Source: Polyangiaceae bacterium (GTDB taxonomy: Bacteria; Myxococcota_A; Polyangia; Polyangiales; Polyangiaceae). Taken from it: a DNA stretch of 54,507 nt. Positions within the stretch are counted from its first letter, which is position 1. Each line of letters opens with the position of its first letter. Under the pieces are notes generated by a model. That model searched no databases. It was not told the origin of the DNA and was given only the letters and a program-made list of their open reading frames with translations. The stretch is taken from the NCBI GenBank assembly GCA_013361525.1, contig JABFXY010000152.1, positions 1-54,507 on the forward strand, written 5' to 3'. This document shows positions 17,071 through 25,696 of the stretch, in pieces. The translations under genes and the position numbers were made by a program.

Positions 17071-18375
17071 CTACTCGGCTTGGTAAATCGACACGCTGCC
17101 GCGTCCGGTGCTGTCGTTGACGCCCCCGACCGCGGCGAGCTTGCCGTCGATCGCGACCGCGGTTCCGAAGTGGCCCTCGTCGCCGGCGCTTTCTTCGATC
17201 AGCATGGCCTGCTGCGACCACGTTCCGCCGCTGCGCTCGAACACATACGCAGCGCCCGAATCCATCGACTCGGCATCGTGCTTCGGCGCGCCGACGAAAG
17301 CGATTGGGCCGCTGACCGCGACGCTCTGACCGAACGAATCGTCGTTCGCCGCGTCCTCGGCGTGGAGCTCGGCCTCCTGCGTCCATTCGGTGCCATTGCG
17401 TACGAACACATAGGCTGCATTCGCCTCGCCCAGCGAGCTACCGACTATCGCGATGTTTCCGCTCAGCCCGACGGATCCGCCGAACTCCGGACCACCATTA
17501 CCGGCGATGAGCTTCGCTTGTTGATGCCAGCCCTCGCCGTCGCGCACGAAAACGAACGCGGCCTCGTCGGCGCCGACAATCGCGGTATCACCGTCGATCG
17601 CGACTGCTAGACCGAAATCGTAGAGGTCCTCGTCGGGCAACAGCTCGATGGGAGCGGACCAGGTATTGCCGCTCTTTTCGAGGATGAAGGCCTGCCCCGT
17701 GCTGGTCTGCGGCGCCCCGATGACGGCGTAGTCGCCGCCGACGGCGACGGCGCTGCCGAAATGGGCATAGGTCCACGGCGGGTCCTGTTCGTGCATCACT
17801 TGGGAGACCCAGCTCGTCCCATTGCGCGTCATCACGTATGCTGCACCGGCAACCTCTGCACGATCGCTGTAGGAAGGCGCACCGCTCCAAACCACGTCGC
17901 CGCTGATCGCGACCGAATAGGCGAAATACGAATTCTGTTGGGGAGGGTTCGGCCGCAACACCGCTTGCTCGTCGAAGCCCTGTTCGGAGCGGACATAGAC
18001 GTGCACAGCGCCGCCGACGACGAGACTCGACCAGTCGCGGTACGCGCCGATGACGACCGTGTCGCCGCTCACGCCGACCGACCAACCGAACTGATCGTTG
18101 AAGTCCTCGCCGGTCGACACGAGGTTGATGGGGTCGACGTCCGAAAAGACCGGCACGGGCCCGTCGCTCCCACCGGCTCCGTTCGCGCCTGCGCCATTGC
18201 CTCCGACCCCATTGCCACCGGCGTTCGGACCACCGGCACCGGCGCCGTCGCTCCCGCCGCCCGAGCCGCCGCCGCCGTCGGGGGTCCCGGGCTGCGCATC
18301 GGGACAGCCGATCAGCATGAGCGCGGCGAAGGCAAAGCAAGATCGAGGAAACATACGGCGAGCGGAAGCGAGCAT
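17071..18375 (-). CDS. Lipoprotein with FG-GAP-like repeats
   Basis: A 434-residue protein. The signal is MLASARRMFPRSCFAFAALM with lipobox LIGC, followed by a Gly/Asn-rich spacer of about 60 residues. The rest consists of at least six repeats with the integrin-type FG-GAP feel: FGWSVGVSGDTVVIGA, FGSAVAVGGDYAVIGAP, FGLAVAIDGDTAIVGA, FGGSVGLSGNIAIVGS, FGQSVAVSGPIAFVGAP and FGTAVAIDGKLAAVGG, each followed by an AYVF(V/E)R-type strand. This predicts a surface propeller, probably adhesive or ligand-binding. The start at 18375 is preferred because GGAAG lies upstream; ATG 18354 lacks one. It is divergent from the kinase gene at 18446 with only 70 bp between. Confidence 0.87.
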   Translation of the reverse strand: MLASARRMFPRSCFAFAALMLIGCPDAQPGTPDGGGGSGGGSDGAGAGGPNAGGNGVGGNGAGANGAGGSDGPVPVFSDVDPINLVSTGEDFNDQFGWSVGVSGDTVVIGAYRDWSSLVVGGAVHVYVRSEQGFDEQAVLRPNPPQQNSYFAYSVAISGDVVWSGAPSYSDRAEVAGAAYVMTRNGTSWVSQVMHEQDPPWTYAHFGSAVAVGGDYAVIGAPQTSTGQAFILEKSGNTWSAPIELLPDEDLYDFGLAVAIDGDTAIVGADEAAFVFVRDGEGWHQQAKLIAGNGGPEFGGSVGLSGNIAIVGSSLGEANAAYVFVRNGTEWTQEAELHAEDAANDDSFGQSVAVSGPIAFVGAPKHDAESMDSGAAYVFERSGGTWSQQAMLIEESAGDEGHFGTAVAIDGKLAAVGGVNDSTGRGSVSIYQAE

Positions 18376-18445
18376 CGCAGCGGACTTCCGTGGGCGCAAG
18401 CGATCGTCCCGCGGTGCCACCCCCGCTATGCTACGGACGCTCGCG

Positions 18446-19753
18446 ATGGAGGCACGTCCCGCCCCCCTCGAAGTCGGCGCGACGTTCGCCGACCGCTACC
18501 GCGTCGTCGGTGCTCTGAAGCACGGCGGCATGGGCAGCGTGTACGAGGTGCTCGACACGCGCACCGATCGGCTACGCGCGCTGAAAGTGATGCTCCCCGA
18601 CGTCGCGATCGACGCCGACATGCGCGCGCGCTTCGAGCGCGAGGCGAAGGTCGTGAGTCGCGTGCGCTCCGATCACATCGTCGAGGTGATCGACGCCGGC
18701 ATCGCCCCCCCGGATATTCCGTTCCTGGTGATGGAGCGGCTGCACGGTGAGGACCTCGCCACACTCCTTACCCGGCACGGCAAGCTCGACCCGGCCGAGG
18801 TGGTTTCGATGCTCGCGCAGGTCGCGTCGGGTCTCGACAAGATCCACGAAGAGGGCGTCATCCACCGCGATCTGAAGCTCGAAAACCTCTTCGTCACGAA
18901 GCGCGACGACGGCCGATCGCACATCAAGATCCTCGACTTCGGCGTGGCCAAAGCCATCGACTACGGGGCGAGCCTCCGCACGACACGCAGCCTCGGAACA
19001 CCGATGTTCATGTCGCCCGAGCAGCTCACCGGCGATGCCGCGATCGGGCCTGCCGCGGACCTGTATGCGCTCGCGCACGCGGCATTCTGTCTGCTCGCAG
19101 GTAAGCCCTACTGGTTCACGGAGGCAGCAGCGGCCGCGACCCCCTACGCGTTCATCACGGCCGTCGCGCGGGGGGCGACCGAACCCGCAAGCGAACGAGC
19201 ACAGCGCTTCGGGGCGCGCTTGCCGAGGGCGTTCGACGACTGGTTCGGCAAAGCCACCGACAAGGAACCAGCTGGTCGCTTCGGGTCCGCGGCAGAACAA
19301 ATCGCCGCGCTGAAGAGCGCATTTTCCCTGCCCCTGTCCAGCAGTGGACCAACCGAGCTTCGCGCGATCGCCCCTGCGCGGTCCGGCGAAACGGAGCGAA
19401 CCGACGCGAAGCCGAAGAGGCGACCGTGGCTGGCGCTCGCCGTGATTGCGGGCGCACTCGCGATCGGCGCGGCTCTCGTTCCACTGGTATTTCCGCGGCG
19501 GGACGCCGAAGATGGCGTGCTCGCGAAGACGACGGCGACCGCGACGTCCTCGGTTGCTCAGACCCATGCGATTGCGCCTTCCACCGAACCGCCCGACCCT
19601 CGCGATACCAGCAGCGCAAGCGCCGACGTCTCCGCGCCCACCGTCGCAACGACCGAGCGCAGCGCCGATCCTCGGCCCGCGCGCAGCACCTCCAGCCGGC
19701 CGAACGCACGAAGCGGGAGCTCGGCTCGGTACGACCCGCTCGACGAGTTTTGA
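18446..19753 (+). CDS. Ser/Thr protein kinase with single C-terminal membrane helix
   Basis: A 435-residue Hanks-type kinase. The catalytic domain has the glycine loop KHGGMGSVYEV, the ALKV lysine, HRDLKLEN, DFGVAK and FMSPEQ. After about residue 315 come a basic linker (KPKRRP), one transmembrane helix (LALAVIAGALAIGAALVPLV) and a short Ser/Thr/Ala-rich tail, so almost nothing lies outside the membrane to act as a sensor. It is followed 16 bp later by a TPR/PEGA-like membrane protein that is a plausible partner. ATG 18446 is chosen; ATG 18428, six codons earlier, is possible. Confidence 0.93.
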   Translation: MEARPAPLEVGATFADRYRVVGALKHGGMGSVYEVLDTRTDRLRALKVMLPDVAIDADMRARFEREAKVVSRVRSDHIVEVIDAGIAPPDIPFLVMERLHGEDLATLLTRHGKLDPAEVVSMLAQVASGLDKIHEEGVIHRDLKLENLFVTKRDDGRSHIKILDFGVAKAIDYGASLRTTRSLGTPMFMSPEQLTGDAAIGPAADLYALAHAAFCLLAGKPYWFTEAAAAATPYAFITAVARGATEPASERAQRFGARLPRAFDDWFGKATDKEPAGRFGSAAEQIAALKSAFSLPLSSSGPTELRAIAPARSGETERTDAKPKRRPWLALAVIAGALAIGAALVPLVFPRRDAEDGVLAKTTATATSSVAQTHAIAPSTEPPDPRDTSSASADVSAPTVATTERSADPRPARSTSSRPNARSGSSARYDPLDEF

Positions 19754-19769
19754 GCGACGCTCTCTCGCG

Positions 19770-20777
19770 TTGTCGCTGTCGACGCTGTTTTTCCTATGGG
19801 CTGCGCCGCCGGCGATCGCCCAGGACGAGCCTGATCCGGTCGCCGCCGAGCTTTTTCGGCAGGGGCGCGACCTCGTCAAACAGGGCAATTGGAAAGAAGG
19901 CTGCGACAAACTCGACGCGAGCATGAAACGCGCTCCCGCGGCGAGCACGCTCCTCAACCTCGCGCTTTGCAGGCAGCAAGAAGGGCGCGTCGCGACCGCT
20001 TGGGCAATGGTGAAGCAAGCACTCGTGCTCAATCGGGACACGGTCGGCGCGCAGCGGCGCGAGCGTCTCCAAACATCGGGCGAAGAAATGCTGGCGCAGA
20101 TCGAGCCGCGCCTGTCTCGGTTGCGCGTCGTGGTCGTGCCCGCGACCCCCGAGGCGCAGGTCGAAGAATCCGGCCGGAGCCTCCCGCTCGATACGGCCGT
20201 TCCGCTCGATCCAGGGCAACACGAGCTCGTCCTGCGCGTGCGCGGGCGCCCGGACACGAAGCGACTCGTGTCGCTTCGTGAGGGTGAAACGCTTTCGATC
20301 GAATTGGCGGTTCCCGCCGAAACTGCACCTTCACCACCGGCCGCATCGAATGCTGCCGTCGAAGCGCCAAAAGCGACGGTCCCGAAGCCGGAGACGTCGA
20401 CGCCCGACGAGGAGAGCTCGAGCATCCCCATTTGGGTTTGGATCACGGGCGCGGCGGGTATTGCCATGACGGGCGTCGGGATCGGGTTCGGCGTCGATTC
20501 CGCGATCACCGCAGGGAATCTCAAAGAGCGCTGTGGTGAAGATCTGATTTGTGACGAAGACCCCACCTTCGATCCCGAGCCTGACAATGCACGCAAAAAC
20601 CGCGGGCTCGGGCTCGCAATCGGATTCGGCAGCGCCGGCGCCATTGCCATCGGCGCGGCCATCGTCGGTATCGCTATATCCGGCAAACCGGCGACCCAGA
20701 AGTCCGTGTCGTCACTGCCTGTCGTGCCTTGGGTCGGCGCGGACCATGCCGGCGTCGCGATCTCAGGTCGGTTCTGA
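19770..20777 (+). CDS. TPR/PEGA-like exported membrane protein
   Basis: About 335 residues. A signal peptide ending APPAIAQ is followed by a TPR-like pair (AELFRQGRDLVKQGNWKEGC, ASTLLNLALCRQQEGRVATA). Then comes a PEGA-like beta segment (LRVVVVPATPEAQVEESG, HELVLRVRG), a Pro/Thr-rich linker, and two C-terminal membrane helices (IWVWITGAAGIAMTGVGIGFG and GSAGAIAIGAAIVGIAI). This layout is common in Polyangia downstream of Ser/Thr kinases. No ATG or GTG exists near the signal; TTG 19770 is the best start but omits the basic ERRS stretch, so the true start may lie within the kinase gene. Its last 15 bases overlap the convergent sigma-factor gene. Confidence 0.75.
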   Translation: MSLSTLFFLWAAPPAIAQDEPDPVAAELFRQGRDLVKQGNWKEGCDKLDASMKRAPAASTLLNLALCRQQEGRVATAWAMVKQALVLNRDTVGAQRRERLQTSGEEMLAQIEPRLSRLRVVVVPATPEAQVEESGRSLPLDTAVPLDPGQHELVLRVRGRPDTKRLVSLREGETLSIELAVPAETAPSPPAASNAAVEAPKATVPKPETSTPDEESSSIPIWVWITGAAGIAMTGVGIGFGVDSAITAGNLKERCGEDLICDEDPTFDPEPDNARKNRGLGLAIGFGSAGAIAIGAAIVGIAISGKPATQKSVSSLPVVPWVGADHAGVAISGRF

Positions 20778-21428
20778 ATCGGTGCTCGACCCGAAATGCC
20801 GGCGAATGACGGCGACCGCGGCACGAATCAACCGCTTCGCCTCTTCCGGGCTCGAAAGCGCTTGTTGCTCGGCGATTCCCTCGTGGGTCGCGCCTTGAAG
20901 CCACGCTTCGAGCGCCGTGAGCTGGGCCGGCGGTAACCGGGTGCGCGCAAACTCGAGGAGCTGTCTCGCAGTCTGCGCATCGGTCATCGGAGGACGCGCG
21001 CCGAGCTCCAGCGGCAAGCTCTGCGCAAAATCATTCAACAAGCGCTTTCCGCTCGGTGCTTTCGCCGACCGGTCGACGTTGGTGCCCGCGCGTTCGCGTG
21101 CATAATCCCGCGCGACGTTCGCGACGGTGATACGCAGCCAATCCGCGAAGCTCTTGTCTGGATTGCGCCCTGCCCAATCCAAATAGAGCCGAAGTGCATG
21201 GTGCGAGTCGCGCTCGAGCTTGGACATCAGCCGCGTCACGACCTCCCGCGCGTCGTCGTCGGTCGCGGACAAGCTGCGCATTGCTCCGCTCCGACGCACG
21301 AGCCCCACGCACGGCTCCCACAGCGCGCCCATCAGCTCTTGGAATGCCGCGGCATCGCCCGCAGCGACTCTTCGCGCGAGCGGCTCGGCGGCGAGCAGCG
21401 GTGCGTCGTGGGGGTGGTCATCGACCAT
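20763..21428 (-). CDS. RNA polymerase sigma-70 family factor, ECF-like
   Basis: A 221-residue protein resembling ECF-type sigma factors. An N-terminal helical region (EPLARRVAAGDAAAFQELMG) matches the opening of sigma region 2, with a core-binding-like segment (DWLRITVANVARDYARER). A C-terminal HTH-like region (LTALEAWLQGATHEGIAEQQ) stands for region 4. The regions are diverged, so target promoters cannot be predicted. It lies 18 bp behind the lipoprotein at 21447-22460; a TTG at 21446 directly after that stop is an alternative start. The lipoprotein may be its sensor or simply a co-transcribed neighbour. Confidence 0.7.
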   Translation of the reverse strand: MVDDHPHDAPLLAAEPLARRVAAGDAAAFQELMGALWEPCVGLVRRSGAMRSLSATDDDAREVVTRLMSKLERDSHHALRLYLDWAGRNPDKSFADWLRITVANVARDYARERAGTNVDRSAKAPSGKRLLNDFAQSLPLELGARPPMTDAQTARQLLEFARTRLPPAQLTALEAWLQGATHEGIAEQQALSSPEEAKRLIRAAVAVIRRHFGSSTDSEPT

Positions 21429-21446
21429 CCCCCCACGGTAGCTCAA

Positions 21447-22460
21447 TCAGCGACGCGAGCGCTTCGTGACGGGAAGAATCGCCGGCTTCTTCGTGGCGGG
21501 CGTCGAGGCGGGTGCCGAAGCCTGTGTCGATTGAGGCGGCGGCGTGGGCGTCGCGGGCTTTGCCGGAGCGGTCGTGTTGGGCGCCGTCGGCGTCGCCGCC
21601 GCCGCGGTCTTCGTTCCACCCGATGCGGCGGTCGTCGCCGGCTGCGCCGGCGCTTTGGTCGCGTCCGCCGCATCTGCGACCTTTTCCTCGGTCGGCGCAG
21701 CGCTCGAGCCGATCGACTTCCCATCGAGCTCGAGCGACTCGCACGCCTTGTCGATCGCTTCGGCGTGCGCCTTCGTCGTGCCGGCCTGCGAGGCCTCCGT
21801 CTCGCAACGGTAGAGCTTTCCGTTCGCCTTGAAGAAGCCCATGTACGCGTAGAACTCGTCCCCGAGCGGGCTCTTGCCGCCGACGATGATCGAGTTCGCG
21901 TCCTCGTGGACGATCTTCGACTCTTTGCCGAACTTCGCGCTGGCCGCTTCTTTCATCAGCGGGAGCGTGACCGTCGGATCTTCCAAAACCCAGACGGCGA
22001 AACCGACACCGAAGCTCGCCACGTCGGTGCCGCGGCCGCCGAGCGACGCTTTCACCTGTGCGCCTTCGGGCGCGAGCATCGTGAAACCCTTCAAACCGCC
22101 CGGATCGAGGCTCACACGCGACATCTTCGTCGTCGTGCCGCCGGCGTCTGTCCAGACCGTTCCATCGGCGGCAGCGGCATGGGCTGCGGGCTTGTCGCTC
22201 GCAGGCTTGTCGCCGGCGACCTCGTCACTTGCCGATTCGCCACCCGAAGCCTTCGCACTGCTGCTCGCGCTGGACTTGGCGTCATCGTCGCCGAGCTTCT
22301 TCTCGGTGTCGCTCTTCAGCTCCTCTTGAATCTTCTCGTTCGCCTTCTTTTCGAGGTAGTCGCAGCCCGTGGCGGTCAGCAAACTACAAGAGAAGAGGCC
22401 TACGAGGGCGAGCGGAAGCGCGAGGCGCGGTCGGCGCGAGGTCGAGTGCGTCGTGTGCAT
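21447..22460 (-). CDS. Lipoprotein with Ala/Pro/Thr-rich tail
   Basis: A 337-residue protein with signal MHTTHSTSRRPRLALPLALV, a hydrophobic core and lipobox TATGC. A charged coiled-coil-like segment (YLEKKANEKIQEELKSDTEK) and a Ser/Ala/Asp-rich linker follow, then a folded central domain (about 100-255, with FTMLAPEGAQVK, SFGVGFAVWVLED and LYRCETEASQAG) and a low-complexity Ala/Pro/Thr tail. No family is recognised. It is upstream of and probably co-transcribed with the sigma factor. The 142-bp gap to the divergent beta-helix gene at 22603 should hold both promoters. Confidence 0.8.
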   Translation of the reverse strand: MHTTHSTSRRPRLALPLALVGLFSCSLLTATGCDYLEKKANEKIQEELKSDTEKKLGDDDAKSSASSSAKASGGESASDEVAGDKPASDKPAAHAAAADGTVWTDAGGTTTKMSRVSLDPGGLKGFTMLAPEGAQVKASLGGRGTDVASFGVGFAVWVLEDPTVTLPLMKEAASAKFGKESKIVHEDANSIIVGGKSPLGDEFYAYMGFFKANGKLYRCETEASQAGTTKAHAEAIDKACESLELDGKSIGSSAAPTEEKVADAADATKAPAQPATTAASGGTKTAAAATPTAPNTTAPAKPATPTPPPQSTQASAPASTPATKKPAILPVTKRSRR

Positions 22461-22602
22461 GGCTTGAACGAAACGGGGGCCGCGGTCGATCGGTCACGCG
22501 CGACGTCGAATTTTTCTCAGGCGCGATTTTTCTCGCAGCGGTTGGCGGAGATCTCAGACCTCCTATCGACAATTTCGCGCGCGAACCGTTTAGCATCCCG
22601 CC

Positions 22603-23583
22603 ATGGTCACCCGAACCTTCCTTATCGCGGCTTCGATGGGTCTGGCGATTTGCGCATGCGGGGACGACACCGCTGACGGTCTCGGCGGCGGAGGCTCGAC
22701 GCCCAGCACGGGTGGAAGCGCGCAGGGAGGTGAGGGCCCGGCATCCGGCGGCGGCGGAACGAGCGACGACGGTGGAGCTGCGCCGGGTGGCGGTGGAGGA
22801 GATGGAGGGTCCGCACCTGGCTCGTGCGATCTGCCGAACTTCCCCAATGAGACGTGCACCGGCGTCCCGGCCGGGACGGAGCTCACGGTCGTCGAAGGAG
22901 ACATGGTCATCGACACCGAAGGAGAAATCGTCGAGGGCCTCGACATTCGTGGCTGCGTGAACATCGAAGCGCCCGGCGTCGTCATCCGAAACTCGAAGAT
23001 CACTTGCAACAGCTTCTTGGCCGTCGCGAGCTACGCCAACGCATACGAGGGTGAGGCGGCGCTCCTCGAAGATGTCGAGATCAGCTGCGACGACCAACAA
23101 GGAACGGCCGTCGGTGACTTCAACGTCACCGTCCGTCGCGCCAACATCCACAGCTGCGAAAATGGGTTCGACGCCGACGGGAATCTGACCATCGAAGACA
23201 GCTTCATTCACGATCTCCTACCTTACAATCCCGAGACCGACCCACACGTCGACGGAATCCAGATCACACCGGTCGGCAACAACATCACCATAAGGCACAA
23301 CACCATCCTCGCCGGCATCGACGGCAACGCGGCCATCATCAGCCCGGACGTAGAGAACGGCATCGTGTCCAACATCCTGATCCAGGACAACCTCGTAGCA
23401 GGCGGCGGCTGGACCATCTATTGCCAACAGAACGGCAGCGGTGACAACTACCGCATCGTCGGCAATCATTTCAGCACGATGTTCCACGACACGGTCGGCG
23501 ACTACGGCCCATGGACCGAGTGTGAGGACGAGACGGAAGTAACGGGCAACGTGATTCACGAGACGGGCGCGCCGCTCCCCTGA
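22603..23583 (+). CDS. Right-handed beta-helix lipoprotein
   Basis: A 326-residue protein with signal MVTRTFLIAASMGLA and lipobox ICAC, then a Gly/Ser-rich spacer to about residue 72. From there, short repeated coils typical of parallel beta-helix/pectate-lyase-like folds appear: GLDIRGCVNIEAPGVVIRNS, VTVRRANIHSCENG, LTIEDSFIHDLLP, ITIRHNTILAG, ILIQDNLVAGG and YRIVGNHFSTMF. Such lipoproteins often bind or cleave polysaccharide. HVDGIQI within the coils is the kind of Asp-bearing stretch found at beta-helix active sites, but no catalytic set is certain. Confidence 0.85.
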   Translation: MVTRTFLIAASMGLAICACGDDTADGLGGGGSTPSTGGSAQGGEGPASGGGGTSDDGGAAPGGGGGDGGSAPGSCDLPNFPNETCTGVPAGTELTVVEGDMVIDTEGEIVEGLDIRGCVNIEAPGVVIRNSKITCNSFLAVASYANAYEGEAALLEDVEISCDDQQGTAVGDFNVTVRRANIHSCENGFDADGNLTIEDSFIHDLLPYNPETDPHVDGIQITPVGNNITIRHNTILAGIDGNAAIISPDVENGIVSNILIQDNLVAGGGWTIYCQQNGSGDNYRIVGNHFSTMFHDTVGDYGPWTECEDETEVTGNVIHETGAPLP

Positions 23584-23639
23584 CGAGCCGAGCGAGAGGC
23601 CGCCTCGCCCGACTGGCGTTCACCTGCTAAGGACTCGCC

Positions 23640-24338
23640 ATGTCGAAGCCCGTCGCGGTCGTGGTTGGGGTCGGACCCGGGATTGGTGCAGCCGTCGGCA
23701 AGGCGATGGCCGCTCGCGGCTACGCGGTCGCGTTGCTTTCACGCAGCGGCGGCTTCACCGACACACTGAGCACCACGATCCCCGGCTCGAGGGCGTACCG
23801 CTGCGACGTCACCGACCACGCTTCGATCGAAGCGGCATTCCGCTCGATTGCCACGGATCTGGGGCCGGTCGACGCACTTCTCTACAACGCCGGCTCCGGC
23901 AAGTTCACGGGTATCGACGACACCTCACTCGAGGACCTCGAGCACGCGTGGCGCATCAACACGTGGGGCTTGATGGCTTGCGCGAAGGAATGCCTGCCAC
24001 ACATGAAAGCCAGAGGCGGAGCCATCGTCGTCACCGGCGCAACGGCGTCCCTTCGCGGCGGCCTGCGCACGACCGCGTTCGCCCAAGCAAAGGCCGCGCA
24101 GCGCAGCCTCGCGCAGTCGATGGCAAAGCAGCTCGGCCCGCTCGGCGTGCACGTCGCCCTGGTCATCGTCGACGGGGTCGTCGACCTGCCGAGGACGCGC
24201 GCCATGATGCCCGACAAGCCCGCCGAGTTTTTCCTCGCCCCCGACGATATTGCCAAGTCCGTCGTCCACGTGGTCGAGCAGCCGCGATCGGCGTGGACAT
24301 TCGAGCTCGACTTGCGACCCCATATCGAGAAGTGGTGA
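23640..24338 (+). CDS. SDR family protein lacking the usual catalytic tyrosine
   Basis: A 232-residue Rossmann-fold protein. The nucleotide-binding motif is the variant GVGPGIGAAVG rather than TGxxxGIG, followed by CDVTD and the structural NAGSGKF. In the active-site window the Ser and Lys remain (VVTGATASLRGG and QAKAAQ), but the Tyr of YxxxK is Phe (AFAQAK). The same substitution occurs in a known SDR subgroup of uncertain catalysis. It could be a reductase with altered chemistry or a non-catalytic binder. Single gene on the plus strand. Confidence 0.88.
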   Translation: MSKPVAVVVGVGPGIGAAVGKAMAARGYAVALLSRSGGFTDTLSTTIPGSRAYRCDVTDHASIEAAFRSIATDLGPVDALLYNAGSGKFTGIDDTSLEDLEHAWRINTWGLMACAKECLPHMKARGGAIVVTGATASLRGGLRTTAFAQAKAAQRSLAQSMAKQLGPLGVHVALVIVDGVVDLPRTRAMMPDKPAEFFLAPDDIAKSVVHVVEQPRSAWTFELDLRPHIEKW

Positions 24339-24345
24339 CCTCGAA

Positions 24346-24771
24346 TCACGATCGACGAAACGTGACGATTCGCTCGAGGGCGTCGAGCACACGCGTCAGG
24401 ATCGGATCGTCTGCGGATCCGTCGTTTTCATCCTCGGCGCTCCGCAACAGGCGAAAGGCCGATAGCGACACGAACGCGCCGGCACAGCTACCACAACGAA
24501 GGATGTCGGCGGTTGGATCCCCGATCGACTCGGAATGGAGCGCGATACCGCATCGAGGGCACGCACCGTCACCAGCATCTCCGTCGTGCTGCTCGGATGC
24601 TGCCGGCGGTGTGGCCACACGGTTCACCACCTCGCGGACCTCACCGTCGAGCCAATCGATGAACATGCCGCCGCACGCCGAGCACGCCTCGATGCGAAGC
24701 GCTCGGCGAATTTGCTCCTCCAGCTGACCGCCGCAGCCCGGACAGCGCAACACCGCGTTTCTGTAATTCAT
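24346..24771 (-). CDS. Zinc-ribbon protein (zf-TFIIB-like)
   Basis: A 141-residue protein with two Cys-pair units. The N-terminal unit is CPGCGGQ...CSACGGMFID, the TFIIB-like zinc ribbon seen in small bacterial zf-TFIIB proteins; the second is CPRCGIA...CGSCAGAFVS. Each has CxxC-(n)-CxxC spacing suited to one zinc ion. The gene overlaps the HxlR regulator stop by four bases (ATGA at 24768-24771), implying translational coupling. It may bind nucleic acid or protein; the role is unknown. Confidence 0.8.
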   Translation of the reverse strand: MNYRNAVLRCPGCGGQLEEQIRRALRIEACSACGGMFIDWLDGEVREVVNRVATPPAASEQHDGDAGDGACPRCGIALHSESIGDPTADILRCGSCAGAFVSLSAFRLLRSAEDENDGSADDPILTRVLDALERIVTFRRS

Positions 24772-25154
24772 GACTTCCCACGTCGATCGAAGGCGTCTCG
24801 CGCACGTTGAACCTGCGCTCGGTGCCCCTGCGCCCAGACCGCCAGCACCTTGACCGGCTCGAGCAATGTCCGCCCAAGCGGCGTTAGGTCGTAATCCACC
24901 TGCGGCGGGTTCGTCGGATACACGGTTCGCTTCACGAGGCCGTCGCGCTCGAGGCCGCGCAACGTCGCGGTCAGCATCCGCTGCGAGATGCCCTCGATCG
25001 AACGCTTCAACTGATTGAAGCGCGTCGCCTGCTCACCGAGCAGAACCACCACCAGCACGCTCCATTTGTCGCCGACGCGATTCAGGATCTCGCGGGTCGC
25101 CGGGCAGTCGGCGTCGAAGCCGGCGGTGAGCTTGCCGTTGCCTAGTAACTTCAA
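24768..25154 (-). CDS. HxlR family transcriptional regulator
   Basis: A 128-residue winged-helix regulator. It carries the HxlR hallmarks: the early Cys in FDADCPATREILNRVGDKWS, LLGEQATRFNQLKRSIEGIS, QRMLTATLRGLERDGLVKRT and DYDLTPLGRTLLEPV. The single N-terminal Cys is the usual redox or aldehyde-sensing site in characterised relatives (HypR, YodB, QorR). The start is a TTG at 25154 preceded by AAGGAGG. It is divergent from the DoxX-like gene with 97 bp between and coupled to a zinc-ribbon gene, so it likely controls one or both. Confidence 0.9.
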   Translation of the reverse strand: MKLLGNGKLTAGFDADCPATREILNRVGDKWSVLVVVLLGEQATRFNQLKRSIEGISQRMLTATLRGLERDGLVKRTVYPTNPPQVDYDLTPLGRTLLEPVKVLAVWAQGHRAQVQRARDAFDRRGKS

Positions 25155-25209
25155 AGTGCCTCCTTCTCGGCGTGCGCGGTGGTCCCTAGGTTCGCCCAGG
25201 GCACGAAAA

Positions 25210-25234
25210 GTAACCAGGGGCGCAGGCGTAACCA
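25210..25234. promoter_or_regulatory. Candidate operator: paired GTAACCA direct repeats
   Basis: GTAACCA occurs at 25210-25216 and again at 25228-25234, 18 bp apart, in the 97-bp gap between the divergent HxlR and DoxX-like genes. HxlR regulators usually bind near divergent promoters of this type, so these repeats are the best operator candidate. Inference only. Confidence 0.4.
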
Positions 25235-25251
25235 AGCACACGAGCCGAACC

Positions 25252-25671
25252 ATGACAACGACAGGCAACGAACCCATCACGAGCGTGCGACCAGCGAAGG
25301 GCTTCGCCCTCGCTCTCTGGCTCGTTCAGGGCGCGCTCTTCCTACTCTTCACCGGCACCGGCATGTGGAAGCTACTCACACCGATCTCCGACCTTGCCGC
25401 CATGATTCCGTGGGCCGGAGAAGTCTCGCCCGCGTTTCTCTACGCGACCGCGGTCTTCGATCTCGCCGGCGGCGTCGGCGTACTCCTGCCGACGGTGACG
25501 CGCATCAAACCCAACCTGGCGGTGCTCGCGGCCATCGGCTGCGCGGCGCTGCAGGTCTGCGCGATCGTGTTTCACCTCTCGCGCGGCGAAGCGGCGAATA
25601 CGCCGTTCAACTTCGTATTGGTTGCGCTCTCGGTCGTCGTCGCTTGGGGCCGTCGAGGTCGTCCCGTGTAG
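25252..25671 (+). CDS. DoxX-like membrane protein
   Basis: A 139-residue protein with four transmembrane helices in DoxX-family order: ALWLVQGALFLLFTGTGMWK, then AFLYATAVFDLAGGVGVLLP, LAVLAAIGCAALQVCAIVFH and FNFVLVALSVVVAW. The GxxKL-type motif (TGMWKLLTP) after helix 1 is conserved in this family. DoxX-like proteins sit in the inner membrane and are linked to redox stress and quinone metabolism. Pairing with an HxlR regulator is a common arrangement. Confidence 0.88.
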   Translation: MTTTGNEPITSVRPAKGFALALWLVQGALFLLFTGTGMWKLLTPISDLAAMIPWAGEVSPAFLYATAVFDLAGGVGVLLPTVTRIKPNLAVLAAIGCAALQVCAIVFHLSRGEAANTPFNFVLVALSVVVAWGRRGRPV

Positions 25672-25696
25672 ATTGTCAATTGCCCCGGCGGTGGAT

